Source: Pectobacterium aroidearum | GTDB lineage: Bacteria; Pseudomonadota; Gammaproteobacteria; Enterobacterales; Enterobacteriaceae | Direction of reading: 5' to 3' | Length of the DNA stretch: 64,000 nt | Assembly: GCF_041228105.1 (NCBI RefSeq) | Contig: NZ_CP166097.1 | Span: 2,294,001-2,358,000, forward strand | The notes under the pieces: model-generated | Told to the model about the DNA's origin: nothing | The model's database searches: none | Seen by the model: the letters and a program-made list of their open reading frames with translations, nothing else | Made by a program: the position numbers and the translations under genes | Shown here: positions 52,674 through 63,719 of the stretch, piece after piece | Numbering within the stretch: the first letter of the stretch is position 1 | How the letters are laid out: the number at the start of each line of letters is the position of its first letter

Positions 52674-52850
52674 ACCATACTTCAAGCTGCTTGTGCGTTG
52701 ACTGCTCTGACTCACCTCAGTCACTTACTTGTGTAAGTGACTGGGTATTAATGAACCTCATTCCTGAGGTTCACTCTTCGGGCCAACGCTTTAGCGTTGT
52801 TCAAAACCCTAGCGTTTTGTCACGCAACTCGAGTTATTTAGGGTATAAGT
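52674..52850. repeat. Enterobacterial palindromic repeat element
   Basis: Starts ATACTTCAAGCTGCTTG and ends GCAACTCGAGTTATTTAGG with GTAT, containing stem segments such as CACTTAC-TTGT-GTAAGTG, GAACCTCA/TGAGGTTC and CAACGCTTTAGCGTTG. Such elements with ATACTTCAAG/TTATTTAGGGTAT ends are common between genes of Pectobacterium, Serratia and Yersinia. It lies between the two receptors. Confidence 0.6.
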
Positions 52851-53158
52851 ATGATATTTTTAGATCTATTAGCGAACGGGAAAGCGATGAGTGCTATTTA
52901 ATTAACGGCAATATTTGCGAAATAATTAGCGGGTAGACTTATATATTGTCACTAATTTCGCCCGTTATTTTTTCTGCGGGAAAGTAGTTATCTAACCCGA
53001 CTCGCGATAAACGCACGTGCCGATGACCAAAAGCATTCGTTTGTTAAGTATATTATGACTCTGCGAATTTGCACTGCGGCAACGAATGCTGGATAACGGC
53101 GAAATGGCGAGAAGAGGAGCGACGAGCGCTCTGACGTGAGCGCCCGTGAAGACGAGAT

Positions 53159-54712
53159 TTAGCGAGAAAGGCTGAAGACAGACGCGGCCTGTACCATGCT
53201 TGATATCTGCTGTTGCAGATGATCGGTGGCCGAGTGTGACTGACTGGCCAGCGCAGTATTCTGATGCGTGAGTTCATCGATGCGGTTTACTGCTTCATTA
53301 ATTTGTTCCAGCCCCTGAGATTGTTCCTGTGTTGCGAGGCTGATCTCATTCATCAAGTTGGTGACATGCTGAACCTGAAGCAGAATATTGCTCATGGATT
53401 TGTGTGTATGCGAAACCTGTTGTTCGCCAGTACGAATACTATTCAGCGTTTCGTCAATGATGGTCGAAATATCGCTGGAAGAGGAAGCGCTGCGCTGTGC
53501 CAGCGAGCGAACTTCACTGGCGACTACCGCAAAACTTTTACCTTGTTCCCCGGCATGTGCGGCTTCGACGGCGGCGTTCACGGCCAGAATATTGGTCTGG
53601 AATGCGAGGTTATCCATCACGCTGACGATATCGGTAATGCGTTCGCTGGAACGCGTGATCGTCTCCATGGTAGTAGAGACCTGGCTGACGGCCTGTTCTC
53701 CAGAATTTACCGCCTGATTGACATCCTGCGTATATATCGAAGCCTGAAGTGAGGCTTCCGCATTGCTTTTTATCGTCGCAGTCAGCTGTTCCACAGAGGC
53801 GGCAGTTTGTTGCAGGCTTTCTTCCGTTTCCTCGCAGCACTGTGCCAACGTCTGGTTGCCTTGCGCGATTTCATTACAGGCGTTTTTCAACTCACTCAGA
53901 TTGGTGTTCACATCGTCCACGAAGGTGCGGAAATTCATACCAGACTGATTTACGGCCCGCATCAACATGCCAATTTCATCCACGCGATTAAGCTGCGTCA
54001 GGTTGTCTGCCTGGCCGGCAGCGGAACGCATAGCTTGAGACAGGATTTGTTCAATGGGGCGAGCGATATGGTGCACCAGAAGCTCGCCACTGACAAAACA
54101 GCAGGCGATGAGCAGCGGAAAGAGTACGGAAGCCAATGCCGTTCCCGCCAGCAGGGAATAGGCGGCGATCAACGGGATCAGGCTAAAAAGCAGAAAGTAG
54201 CTACGGATGCGCCAGCGTAGCGGCATGGTTTTAAACAGGCTTAGGATGCGTAATGGCCCGGTATAAATGAGCAGGCCGTGATGGAAGGTGCGGTATTTCA
54301 GTTTACCTTCGTTTGCATTGGCGTAGAGCGCTTCGGCCTGACGAATTTCTTCGGGCGACGCGGCGGTTCGCACCGACATATAACCGGTAATCTCCCCGCT
54401 TTTTCTCAACGGTGTAGTGCTGGATTTTACCCAGTAATGGTCGCCATTTTTACACCGATTTTTCACTATGCCTGTCCAGATATTGCCCGCACGCAGCGTT
54501 TTCCACATATCCGCGAAGGCGGCTGGTGGCATATCCGGGTGTCGGATAAGATTATGGGGCTGCCCCATTAGCTCATCGGTGCTATAGCCGCTGACGTCAA
54601 TAAAATCTTTGTTTGCATAGGTAATATGGCTTTCTGGCGTAGTGACCGACATCAATCTGGTTTTTTCAGAAAGAGTGAGCTGGCGGTCGGTGACAGGGGT
54701 GTTATTACGCAT
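53159..54712 (-). CDS. Aer-like PAS chemoreceptor 2
   Basis: 517 residues, same length and architecture as the receptor at 51085: PAS (ITYANKDFIDVSGYSTDELM, NGDHYWVKSSTTPL), double membrane segment about 165-215, and signalling tip NILAVNAAVEAAHAGEQGKS. They are clearly tandem duplicates; the membrane segment and the linker after the PAS differ most. It also lacks the CheR-tethering pentapeptide (ends VFSLSR). Confidence 0.9.
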   Translation of the reverse strand: MRNNTPVTDRQLTLSEKTRLMSVTTPESHITYANKDFIDVSGYSTDELMGQPHNLIRHPDMPPAAFADMWKTLRAGNIWTGIVKNRCKNGDHYWVKSSTTPLRKSGEITGYMSVRTAASPEEIRQAEALYANANEGKLKYRTFHHGLLIYTGPLRILSLFKTMPLRWRIRSYFLLFSLIPLIAAYSLLAGTALASVLFPLLIACCFVSGELLVHHIARPIEQILSQAMRSAAGQADNLTQLNRVDEIGMLMRAVNQSGMNFRTFVDDVNTNLSELKNACNEIAQGNQTLAQCCEETEESLQQTAASVEQLTATIKSNAEASLQASIYTQDVNQAVNSGEQAVSQVSTTMETITRSSERITDIVSVMDNLAFQTNILAVNAAVEAAHAGEQGKSFAVVASEVRSLAQRSASSSSDISTIIDETLNSIRTGEQQVSHTHKSMSNILLQVQHVTNLMNEISLATQEQSQGLEQINEAVNRIDELTHQNTALASQSHSATDHLQQQISSMVQAASVFSLSR

Positions 54713-54924
54713 GAAGCAGTCCTTGATATGCTGTGTCCGAATACTGATTTAACTGAGGTGTATCCACGGAAATGAATGAGTGGATAGCAGTAATGGTTCA
54801 GGTTGCTCATTGCTTTTTTTAAGGCGGTTCGGACAGAAGGAGATAATCCTGATGTTCACCCCGAAACGCTTTGTTCATGATGAGATAACGTGGTTCATTA
54901 CAAAATATAACCTCAATTAAACAT

Positions 54925-54969
54925 TTTACCACGAAAGGGTAATGAGCATGTACGCTCAATGGTGGTAAA
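54925..54969. other. Nested inverted repeat upstream of ydbH
   Basis: Outer arms TTTACCAC / GTGGTAAA (54925-54932, 54962-54969) enclose inner arms TGAGC / GCTCA. It lies in the 372-nt gap between the divergent receptor gene and ydbH. It could be an operator or an RNA hairpin. Nothing else stands out in 54713-55084. Confidence 0.4.
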
Positions 54970-55084
54970 TGTGAGTTGGATAGGATTGTTTGTTAACAAA
55001 AAGAGCGATTTGTGAATGAATAAACGACAGAGACAGATAGGACGAATTTTTGCCGCTATTGAACAGGATGCTTAATTCGCGCTA

Positions 55085-57676
55085 ATGATTAAAAAACATG
55101 CACTTCCAATCGCTTTCCTGCTTGTCGCGCTGCTGTTTCTTTCCTGGCGAACGCTGCCGCAGTGGCTGCCACGCATCGCCACAATCTGGCTGCCCACGGA
55201 GATGTCTTTAGTCGTGAATGGGGTGCCTGGCTGGCAGGGCGGTGGGCCATATAGCGCGGGGTTCAGCATTATGGCTGGCGAGTGCCAGCTCGTTGACGTA
55301 CGGAATATGACGCTGCGTTGGCATGGCTGGCGATGGCATGTTGCGATTGATGCCGTGACGTTAAACAGCGATTGTCTGCAGCATGTGCCAGCGAGTAGCC
55401 GTTCCGAATCCCCAGCGCAACTGGCGCAGTGGCAACAGCGATTGCCTGCTGCCGATATTCAGATAAAAGCGTTTACGCTGCTGCCCTGGCAGGATTATGC
55501 CGGGCAGGTGCGACTCAGTAGTGACGGTAAACGGCGACAAACGCTGGATTATCAGGGCGATCAAGTGGTGGTTAGGGCTGAACTGAATGAGACACAACTG
55601 ACCCTGCATGAAGGTATGCTCGCCACGCCTGCGGGATTTGTACGTCTACAGGTCAGCGGTGAAATGACGTTGGCCGATACGCTGGATGCCGCGCCGATAC
55701 AGGGACGACTTACCGGAAAACTGGATTCAGGACAGACGCCGGATCCACTTTCGCTCCTGCTGGACTGGCATCATCAAGCTGGTGAATTAGTGCTGAATGC
55801 GGCGAATGATGACACGCCGCTGATATCGCTGCCGTGGCAACTGACGGATGAGGTAATTCAGGTCACTAACGGCGTCTGGCGTTGGCCTTATGCCGATCAG
55901 CCACTTTCAGGGCAGATCGCCATGACGTTGCAGCATTGGCGACAAGGGCTGGATGCCACCACGATTAATGCGCGTTTGAATATGTTGACGCAAGGACATA
56001 ACGGCAAGGCGAACGCTGTACTGGTGCTGGGGCCGGGCAATATTGGCCTGCTCAACAGCGAATTGCGCTTTCAGCTTACCGGGCAGGCTAATTTACCGGC
56101 GCTCTCCCTGACGGCGACGCTACCGGGGGTGTTGCAAGGTTCGATCCTCAATCCTGAACTCGCTCTTTTACCAGGGGCGCTGCTGCGTGCCTGGGGAACG
56201 CCTGCGCCGCAGATTTATCTGGAAGAGGCGCGCTGGCCGCTGGCGGGCGTTCGGGTCAGTGCGACCGGCGTGAATGGACGACTACAGGCGATTGTGAAAG
56301 CGCGAGAAGCATACTGGGGACGTTTTAACCTGCACCTTGACGGTCAGGCACAGGATTTCTGGCCGGATCAAGGGCAGTGGCAATGGCGTTATTGGGGCAA
56401 TGGTCACCTGCCGCCGCTGAAAGGTCAGTGGGACGTAGCCGGGCGTGGGCAGTGGCAGGACACCTTGCTCGAAGTCAGCCAGTTGTCGAGCGGTCTGGAT
56501 CAATTGGGTTATGGCATTGTGACGGTGCACCAGCCTCGGCTGACGATTACGGAGCCGATCCGCTGGCAGCGCGCCCGTTCTGGTGAGCACTTTCAAGGGG
56601 CGTTGCAACTGGCCTCAGAGCGGACGCATTTCAGCAACGGTGGCTATCTGCCACCTTCGTTGTTAACGCTGGCGATGCAGGGGCGCAGCCCGGATGATTT
56701 CCAGCTACAGGGGCAGCTTCAGGCTGAAGATATCGGCCCGGTCAGACTGCGTGGGCGCTGGGATGGTGAGCGACTGCGCGGTGGTGCATGGTGGCCGACG
56801 CAGCCGCTTAAGGTGTTTCAGCCTCTGCTTTCCCCACAGTTGAAAATGAACATTCGCGCCGGACAGTTTTACGCACAGGCGGCCTTCTCCGCTGCACGTA
56901 AAGAAGGGTTCAGCGCGGGTGGGCATTGGGTTGTGAAAAATGGCGGGCTGTGGTTACAGGATGGTGAAGTCAGCGGCGTAAACTTTGTTCTGCCTTACCG
57001 CTTGAAAGATCAGCGCTGGCAACTGGGCGTCAGGCAGCCCGTCACGCTGCGAATTGACGTACTGGATAACCTGTTTCGCATGAGCAATATCCGCGTCGAT
57101 CTCCAGGGTTTTTACCCGTACAGCGAACGACGACCGCTGATTATGTCTCAGGCGGATATGGACGTATTGGATGGGCATATCGGGCTATCGACGCTGCGCT
57201 GGCCACAGCGGGAACCCGCGTTATTTACCGTTAAGAGCGTGGATCTCAGCGAACTGCTGACGGTGTTGAAGCAAAAGCAGTTCGCGCTGTCCGGGCGCGT
57301 GAGCGGTACGCTTCCGTTGAATTTTAATCACCCCACCATGTTGATTGAAGGTGGACGCATTACCAATGATGGCTTCCTGACGCTGCGATTGGATAACCAA
57401 TTGGCAGATGAGTTAGCGAGTAAAAATCTGGCAGGCGGTGCGGCAATTGGCTGGTTACGCTATCTGGAGATCGGGCGTTCCTATGCCACGCTTGACCTGA
57501 GTAATCAGGGTGAACTGACATTAGCCTCGCAGGTGCAGGGGAAAAATCCGCAGCTCAGTGCGAATCGACAGGTTATTCTTAACTATCGCCATCAGGAGAA
57601 TATCTTCCAGCTATGGCGCAGCTTACGTTTTGGCGATAACTTGCGGGATACGCTGGAACAACAGGCAAATGAATAA
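55085..57676 (+). CDS. ydbH: YdbH, AsmA/TamB-like intermembrane bridge protein
   Basis: 863 residues (E. coli 879): one N-terminal membrane anchor (LPIAFLLVALLFLSWRTLPQ) and a long beta-rich periplasmic body forming a hydrophobic groove, ending with the conserved LTVLKQKQFALSGRVSGTLP and QGKNPQLSANRQVILNYRHQ region. In E. coli YdbH, with outer-membrane lipoprotein YnbE, carries phospholipids between membranes, overlapping with TamB and YhdP. The next gene is ynbE, 15 nt on. Confidence 0.92.
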   Translation: MIKKHALPIAFLLVALLFLSWRTLPQWLPRIATIWLPTEMSLVVNGVPGWQGGGPYSAGFSIMAGECQLVDVRNMTLRWHGWRWHVAIDAVTLNSDCLQHVPASSRSESPAQLAQWQQRLPAADIQIKAFTLLPWQDYAGQVRLSSDGKRRQTLDYQGDQVVVRAELNETQLTLHEGMLATPAGFVRLQVSGEMTLADTLDAAPIQGRLTGKLDSGQTPDPLSLLLDWHHQAGELVLNAANDDTPLISLPWQLTDEVIQVTNGVWRWPYADQPLSGQIAMTLQHWRQGLDATTINARLNMLTQGHNGKANAVLVLGPGNIGLLNSELRFQLTGQANLPALSLTATLPGVLQGSILNPELALLPGALLRAWGTPAPQIYLEEARWPLAGVRVSATGVNGRLQAIVKAREAYWGRFNLHLDGQAQDFWPDQGQWQWRYWGNGHLPPLKGQWDVAGRGQWQDTLLEVSQLSSGLDQLGYGIVTVHQPRLTITEPIRWQRARSGEHFQGALQLASERTHFSNGGYLPPSLLTLAMQGRSPDDFQLQGQLQAEDIGPVRLRGRWDGERLRGGAWWPTQPLKVFQPLLSPQLKMNIRAGQFYAQAAFSAARKEGFSAGGHWVVKNGGLWLQDGEVSGVNFVLPYRLKDQRWQLGVRQPVTLRIDVLDNLFRMSNIRVDLQGFYPYSERRPLIMSQADMDVLDGHIGLSTLRWPQREPALFTVKSVDLSELLTVLKQKQFALSGRVSGTLPLNFNHPTMLIEGGRITNDGFLTLRLDNQLADELASKNLAGGAAIGWLRYLEIGRSYATLDLSNQGELTLASQVQGKNPQLSANRQVILNYRHQENIFQLWRSLRFGDNLRDTLEQQANE

Positions 57677-57691
57677 ATTCAAGGCAGAACA

Positions 57692-57925
57692 ATGAACAAG
57701 AGCGAGACATTGCTGGTGGCATGGTGCACGGTCGTTTTCCTGACAGGATGTGTGCCGCGTATCGAAGTGGCTGCGCCCAAAGAGCCTATCACTATCAATA
57801 TGAACGTGAAGATCGAGCATGAAATTCACATCAAAGCGGATAAAGAAGCGACGCAACTGCTCGAAAAATCGGACAATGCAGCCGGTGATGAGATAAAGAA
57901 AAGCGCGCCGGAGGGCGCGCAATAA
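57692..57925 (+). CDS. ynbE: YnbE, outer-membrane lipoprotein partner of YdbH
   Basis: 77 residues: lipoprotein signal (MNKSETLLVAWCTVVFLTGC) and the highly conserved RIEVAAPKEPITINMNVKIE segment that extends the YdbH beta groove at the outer membrane. E. coli YnbE has 61 residues; the extra C-terminal tail here (SDNAAGDEIKKSAPEGAQ) is encoded by DNA that also forms the azoR terminator. ydbL, which follows ynbE in E. coli and controls YnbE assembly, is absent. Confidence 0.9.
   Translation: MNKSETLLVAWCTVVFLTGCVPRIEVAAPKEPITINMNVKIEHEIHIKADKEATQLLEKSDNAAGDEIKKSAPEGAQ
57896..57920 (-). terminator. azoR terminator inside the 3' end of ynbE
   Basis: On the minus strand GCGCGCC-TCC-GGCGCGC (with one extra C) is followed by TTTTCTTT. 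It lies within ynbE codons near the stop, downstream of convergent azoR. Confidence 0.75.
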
Positions 57926-57990
57926 TTAAGCCAATTAAAGCAATATAATGGCAAGGTCGGTAACAATGATTCGCGATGAATAACGATTCG

Positions 57991-58656
<666 letters not shown>

Positions 58657-58932
58657 TTATGCGGTGCTCTGGAAAGTGAAAAGTGCAAATATTCGAGGTC
58701 TTTATTCGATTTTCTTGAATAAGACGATGTTTGAATAAGACTGCGCGGGGTGATTAGAGCCGCTTATGACAATGTGCTACTATCCACGACTTAAAAATTC
58801 CCACGGTTTAAGCATTTCCACGGTTTAAACATGCCGTGTTTTGAAATCAGGTAGGCTCAATTGAGCCAGATTCGGCGACGCGTATTGTCCCGGCAGAGAA
58901 AAGAATTAGAGAAACGATTAAGGAAGAGCAAC

Positions 58933-61900
58933 GTGAAATCACCTCTCAGTGCATTATCTACGCAGTTAAGTGAGCTAATGCTTCGCGATCGGCAGCGTCT
59001 GCACCGCCGCTTGCAGGGCGCCGCGAAGGTCAGCAGCCCGCAGGCTCAGGCTGCGATCGCGCAGGAAATTGAGGGGGAGATTGTCGCGGCGCGCCAGAAA
59101 GTCGAGAATCGACGGGCAAGCCGTCCGGCGATTCACTACCCTGAACAGCTTCCCGTTAGCCAGAAAAAAGACGAGATACTCGAAGCGCTGCGTAACCATC
59201 AGGTGATTATCGTCGCGGGCGAGACGGGGTCGGGGAAGACCACGCAGTTACCGAAAATCTGTCTCGAACTGGGGCGTGGCGTGCACGGCCTGATTGGCCA
59301 TACGCAGCCGCGGCGTCTGGCGGCCAGAACCGTCGCTGACCGCATTGCTGCCGAGCTGGAAACGCCGCTGGGCGGCAGCGTCGGCTATAAAGTCCGCTTT
59401 AACGATCAGGTGAGTGACAATACGCTGGTCAAACTGATGACCGACGGTATCTTACTGGCTGAAATTCAGCAGGATCGCCTGTTGATGCAGTACGACACAT
59501 TGATCATCGATGAAGCGCACGAACGCAGCCTGAATATCGATTTCATCATGGGCTATTTGCGCCAGCTGTTGCCAAAGCGCCCTGATTTAAAAGTGATTAT
59601 TACGTCGGCTACTATCGACCCGCAGCGTTTTTCTCGCCACTTTAATAACGCCCCGATCATCGAAGTGTCCGGGCGGACGTATCCGGTGGATGTGCGCTAT
59701 CGTCCTGTGGTGGAAGATGCCGACGACAGCGAACGCGATCAGCTACAGGCCATTTTTGATGCGGTAGACGAGCTGACGCGCGAAGGGCCGGGGGATATTC
59801 TGGTCTTCATGAGCGGCGAACGTGAAATCCGCGATACCGCAGAAGCGCTGACCCGTCTGGACTTGCCGCATACCGAAATTCTCCCGCTGTACGCGCGTCT
59901 GTCGAATCAGGAGCAGAACCGCGTCTTTCAGTCACATCATGGCCGCCGTATCGTGCTGGCGACCAACGTAGCGGAAACGTCATTGACCGTGCCGGGAATT
60001 CGTTATGTGATCGATCCAGGCACGGCGCGTATCAGCCGCTACAGTTTCCGTACCAAAGTCCAGCGCCTGCCGATTGAGCCCGTCTCACAGGCATCGGCGA
60101 ATCAGCGTAAAGGGCGCTGTGGTCGTGTGGCCGCCGGGGTATGTATCCGCCTCTATTCCGAGCAGGATTTCTTGTCGCGGCCTGAATTTACCGATCCTGA
60201 AATTTTGCGTACCAATCTGGCTTCCGTCATTCTGCAAATGACGTCTCTGGGGCTCGGCGATATCGCTGCGTTCCCGTTTGTTGAAGCGCCGGATAAACGC
60301 AATATTCAGGACGGCGTGCGGCTGCTGGAAGAGCTAGGTGCCATTACGTTGGCGGAAAATGGGCATTATCGCCTGACGCCGCAGGGGCAGCAGTTGGCGC
60401 AATTACCGATCGATCCACGTTTGGCGCGAATGGTGCTGGAAGCGCGTAAAACCGGCTGTGTGCGTGAAGTTATGGTCATCACTGCCGCGCTGTCGATTCA
60501 GGATCCGCGCGAAAGACCGCTGGATAAGAAGCAGGCATCGGATGAGAAACATCGCCGTTTTGCCGATAAAGACTCCGATTTTCTGGCTTTCGTCAATCTG
60601 TGGGACTACTTGCGTGAGCAGCAGAAAACGCTGTCTTCCAGTCAGTTCCGCCGTCAGTGCCGCACCGATTTCCTTAACTACCTGCGCGTGCGCGAATGGC
60701 AAGATATTTACACGCAGCTGCGTCAGGTGGTGAAAGAACTGGGGCTGCCGGTCAACAGCGAACCGGCCGATTACCTGAGTATTCACTGCTCGCTGCTCAC
60801 CGGGCTGTTGTCGCATATCGGGCAGAAAGATATTGAGAAACAGGAGTTCAGCGGCGCGCGTAACGCACGGTTTGCGATTTTCCCCGGGTCGGGGCTATTC
60901 AAAAAGCCGCCTAAGTGGACGATGGTGGCTGAACTGGTGGAAACCAGTCGCCTGTGGGGACGTATTGCCGCGCGTATTGAGCCCGAGTGGATCGAACCGC
61001 TAGCCCAGCATCTGATTAAGCGGAGCTACAGCGAGCCCCATTGGGAAAAAGCGCAGGGCACGGTGATGGCGCAGGAGAAGGTGACGCTTTTCGGGCTGCC
61101 GATTGTGGCGGCGCGCAAGGTGAACTACAGCCAAATCGATCCAACGCTGGCGCGTGAGATGTTTATCCGCCATGCGCTGGTGGAAGGCGACTGGCAAACG
61201 CATCACGCCTTTTTCCGCGCTAACCTCAAGCTGCTGGCGGAGGTCGAAGATTTAGAGCACAAATCGCGCCGCCGCGACATTCTGGTGGATGACGAGACGC
61301 TGTTTGCTTTCTACGATCAGCGCTTGCCGCACGATGTCATCTCGTCGCGCCACTTTGACAAGTGGTGGAAAGTCGCCAGCCGGGATAATGCCGACCTGCT
61401 TAATTTTGAAAAGAGCATGTTGATTAAAGACGGCGCGGAGAAGGTGAGCGCGCTGGATTATCCGAATTTCTGGCATCAGGGCAGTCTGAAATTACGGCTG
61501 TCCTATCAGTTTGAGCCGGGTGCGGATGCGGATGGCGTCACGGTGCATATTCCGCTGCCCATCCTCAATCAGGTGCGTGAAGAGGGCTTCGAGTGGCAGA
61601 TCCCCGGCGTGCGGCGCGAACTGACGATCGCGCTGATTAAATCCTTGCCTAAACCATTACGCCGTAACTTTGTTCCCGCGCCGAACTACGCCGAAGCGTT
61701 TCTGGCGCGCACCACGCCACTAGAGAAAGGGCTATTGGATGCGCTGGAGCGTGAGTTACGGTTGATGACGGGTGTGACAGTGCCGCGCGAAGCGTGGCAG
61801 TGGGATCAGGTGCCTGATCATCTGAAAATCACGTTCCGCGTCATCGATGAGAAGAATCGGACACAGCGGGAAGGCAAAGACCTGAACGCCTTGAAGGATC

Positions 61901-62820
61901 AGCTCAAAGATAAAGTGCAGCAGACGCTATCATCCGTGGCGGATGATGGGCTGGAGCAGCGCGGTCTGCACGTCTGGAGCTTTGGTTCATTGCCGGACTG
62001 CTATGAGCAGAAACGCGGCGGTTACTCGGTTAAAGCCTATCCGGCGTTGGTGGATGAAAAGGATAGCGTGGCAATTCGTCTGTTCGATACGCCGCACCAG
62101 CAACAGCAGGTGATGCGGCAGGGACTACGTCGCCTGTTGCTGTTGAACATTCCATCACCGATCAAATATCTACATGAAAAGCTGCCAAACAAGGCGAAGC
62201 TCGGTCTCTATTTCAACCCGTACGGCAAAGTGTTGGATCTCATCGATGACTGTATCGCCTGCGCGGTGGATAAACTGATTGAGACATCCGGTGGTCCGGT
62301 CTGGCAGGAAGAAGCCTTCCAGCAGTTGCATGAAAAAGTGCGTGCGGAATTGAACGATACGGTGGTGGATATCGCCAAACAGGTTGAGCAAATCCTGACG
62401 GCCGTTTTCACCATTAATAAACGTCTGAAAGGGCGCGTAGACATGGCGATGGCGCTGGCGTTAAGCGATATCAAGAGTCAGATGAACGGTCTGGTGTTCC
62501 GTGGCTTTGTGACCGAAAACGGCTGGCAGCGCCTACCGGACGTGCTGCGCTATCTGCAAGCGATAGAACGACGTCTGGAGAAACTGGCACAGGATGTCCA
62601 CCGCGATCGGGCACAGATGTTGAAGGTGGAGCAGGTTCAACAGGCGTGGCAGCAGTGGTGGAACAAGCTGCCAGCGGAGCGACGTGACGATGACGACGTT
62701 AAAGCGGTGCGCTGGATGCTTGAAGAACTGCGCGTCAGCTACTTTGCCCAGCAACTCGGGACGCCGTTCCCGATCTCGGATAAGCGCGTATTGCAGGCGA
62801 TGGAGCAGGTCGAAGGCTAA
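58933..62820 (+). CDS. hrpA: HrpA, DEAH-box RNA helicase
   Basis: ATP-dependent RNA helicase; in E. coli it resolves stalled ribosomes and processes some mRNAs. I favour the GTG at 58933 (1295 residues, AAGGAAG upstream, next conserved residues KSPLSALSTQLSELMLRD); a TTG at 58861 would add 24 basic residues. Helicase motifs in order: GETGSGKT, TQPRRLAAR, DEAHERS, TSATID, and QRKGRCGR. These are followed by the winged-helix, ratchet and OB-like regions and the long C-terminal domain specific to HrpA. Confidence 0.93.
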   Translation: MKSPLSALSTQLSELMLRDRQRLHRRLQGAAKVSSPQAQAAIAQEIEGEIVAARQKVENRRASRPAIHYPEQLPVSQKKDEILEALRNHQVIIVAGETGSGKTTQLPKICLELGRGVHGLIGHTQPRRLAARTVADRIAAELETPLGGSVGYKVRFNDQVSDNTLVKLMTDGILLAEIQQDRLLMQYDTLIIDEAHERSLNIDFIMGYLRQLLPKRPDLKVIITSATIDPQRFSRHFNNAPIIEVSGRTYPVDVRYRPVVEDADDSERDQLQAIFDAVDELTREGPGDILVFMSGEREIRDTAEALTRLDLPHTEILPLYARLSNQEQNRVFQSHHGRRIVLATNVAETSLTVPGIRYVIDPGTARISRYSFRTKVQRLPIEPVSQASANQRKGRCGRVAAGVCIRLYSEQDFLSRPEFTDPEILRTNLASVILQMTSLGLGDIAAFPFVEAPDKRNIQDGVRLLEELGAITLAENGHYRLTPQGQQLAQLPIDPRLARMVLEARKTGCVREVMVITAALSIQDPRERPLDKKQASDEKHRRFADKDSDFLAFVNLWDYLREQQKTLSSSQFRRQCRTDFLNYLRVREWQDIYTQLRQVVKELGLPVNSEPADYLSIHCSLLTGLLSHIGQKDIEKQEFSGARNARFAIFPGSGLFKKPPKWTMVAELVETSRLWGRIAARIEPEWIEPLAQHLIKRSYSEPHWEKAQGTVMAQEKVTLFGLPIVAARKVNYSQIDPTLAREMFIRHALVEGDWQTHHAFFRANLKLLAEVEDLEHKSRRRDILVDDETLFAFYDQRLPHDVISSRHFDKWWKVASRDNADLLNFEKSMLIKDGAEKVSALDYPNFWHQGSLKLRLSYQFEPGADADGVTVHIPLPILNQVREEGFEWQIPGVRRELTIALIKSLPKPLRRNFVPAPNYAEAFLARTTPLEKGLLDALERELRLMTGVTVPREAWQWDQVPDHLKITFRVIDEKNRTQREGKDLNALKDQLKDKVQQTLSSVADDGLEQRGLHVWSFGSLPDCYEQKRGGYSVKAYPALVDEKDSVAIRLFDTPHQQQQVMRQGLRRLLLLNIPSPIKYLHEKLPNKAKLGLYFNPYGKVLDLIDDCIACAVDKLIETSGGPVWQEEAFQQLHEKVRAELNDTVVDIAKQVEQILTAVFTINKRLKGRVDMAMALALSDIKSQMNGLVFRGFVTENGWQRLPDVLRYLQAIERRLEKLAQDVHRDRAQMLKVEQVQQAWQQWWNKLPAERRDDDDVKAVRWMLEELRVSYFAQQLGTPFPISDKRVLQAMEQVEG

Positions 62821-62827
62821 TCTCTTG

Positions 62828-63673
62828 TTATTCCATCAGGTCGCGACGGTTGTTTTTTAGTTCCAGATAAGCCGACCTGATTGCCTCTTCACCATAGGTC
62901 TGTTCCAGACGTTTTATGATGAAATGGCCTTTCGCCATGTTTTGGTAGTGGTGGATAAACAGCGTATTGATGGCGGCACCGCTGGCAGCGCCAATCACCG
63001 GGACAATCTGCGCGGCCATTTTCTCTGTCATGGTCACACCGAGTCTGGTTGCGACGGCATCAATCAGCTTTGCCAGCGTTTTTCCTGCCTGTGAGGTGCT
63101 CATTCTTGCAGAGGCTTTCCCTGCGCTTTTTTTGCCAGCAATGCCGATTAATTCGCGGCTGGCATGTTTGGTGATATCAGCCAGAACGGCGCGTGAGGTG
63201 TAATAGGCTGAATCGGCAGCATCATCGCTTTCTTGTGTTCCACCGAGCGCGAAAACTTCCACACAAGCGGCTTTAACGGAAAGATCGCTGAGGGAGAAAC
63301 CTTCGCTGCGGGCGATGTCCGCCACGGAACGCATCATGATCGTCGTGCTGATAGGCAGTTCGACCAGTAGACCCGCGGCACCAAAAAAGCCGCTGACCGC
63401 ACCAGAAGCGGCGACGGCCAGTTTATGTGTCTTTGGCGACGCCACGCGAGCGGGCGCATCGTCCAGCGTATAGAGCGCAGCGTCTACCGCTTTGTACAAC
63501 GCCGTGTGAACCACATCCTGTATTTTGTTTTTCACCAAGGCGGGTAATTTCGATAGGCTCCATTCAATCGGTTTTCCAACCAGACTCGCCGCCTGTATGG
63601 CAAAAGAGGGGGCTTCCAGTAGCGCCATGGCGTTTCTGATAGCGAGCTCATCCTGCGAAGTAAGAAGAGTCAT
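62828..63673 (-). CDS. EcsC-family protein
   Basis: 281 residues of the EcsC family (PF12787-like): a helical N-terminal part (MTLLTSQDELAIRNAMALLE), a central GAVSGFFGAAGLLVELPIST with repeated Gly/Ala segments that may associate with membranes, IAGKKSAGKASARMS, and a late IPVIGA-like stretch (AQIVPVIGAASGAAINTLFI). Function unknown. Convergent with hrpA, stops only 7 nt apart. Confidence 0.85.
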   Translation of the reverse strand: MTLLTSQDELAIRNAMALLEAPSFAIQAASLVGKPIEWSLSKLPALVKNKIQDVVHTALYKAVDAALYTLDDAPARVASPKTHKLAVAASGAVSGFFGAAGLLVELPISTTIMMRSVADIARSEGFSLSDLSVKAACVEVFALGGTQESDDAADSAYYTSRAVLADITKHASRELIGIAGKKSAGKASARMSTSQAGKTLAKLIDAVATRLGVTMTEKMAAQIVPVIGAASGAAINTLFIHHYQNMAKGHFIIKRLEQTYGEEAIRSAYLELKNNRRDLME

Positions 63674-63719
63674 GCGCGTTCTCCATACCGTTTGTTGAAT
63701 AGCCCGCTGACGGGGGATG

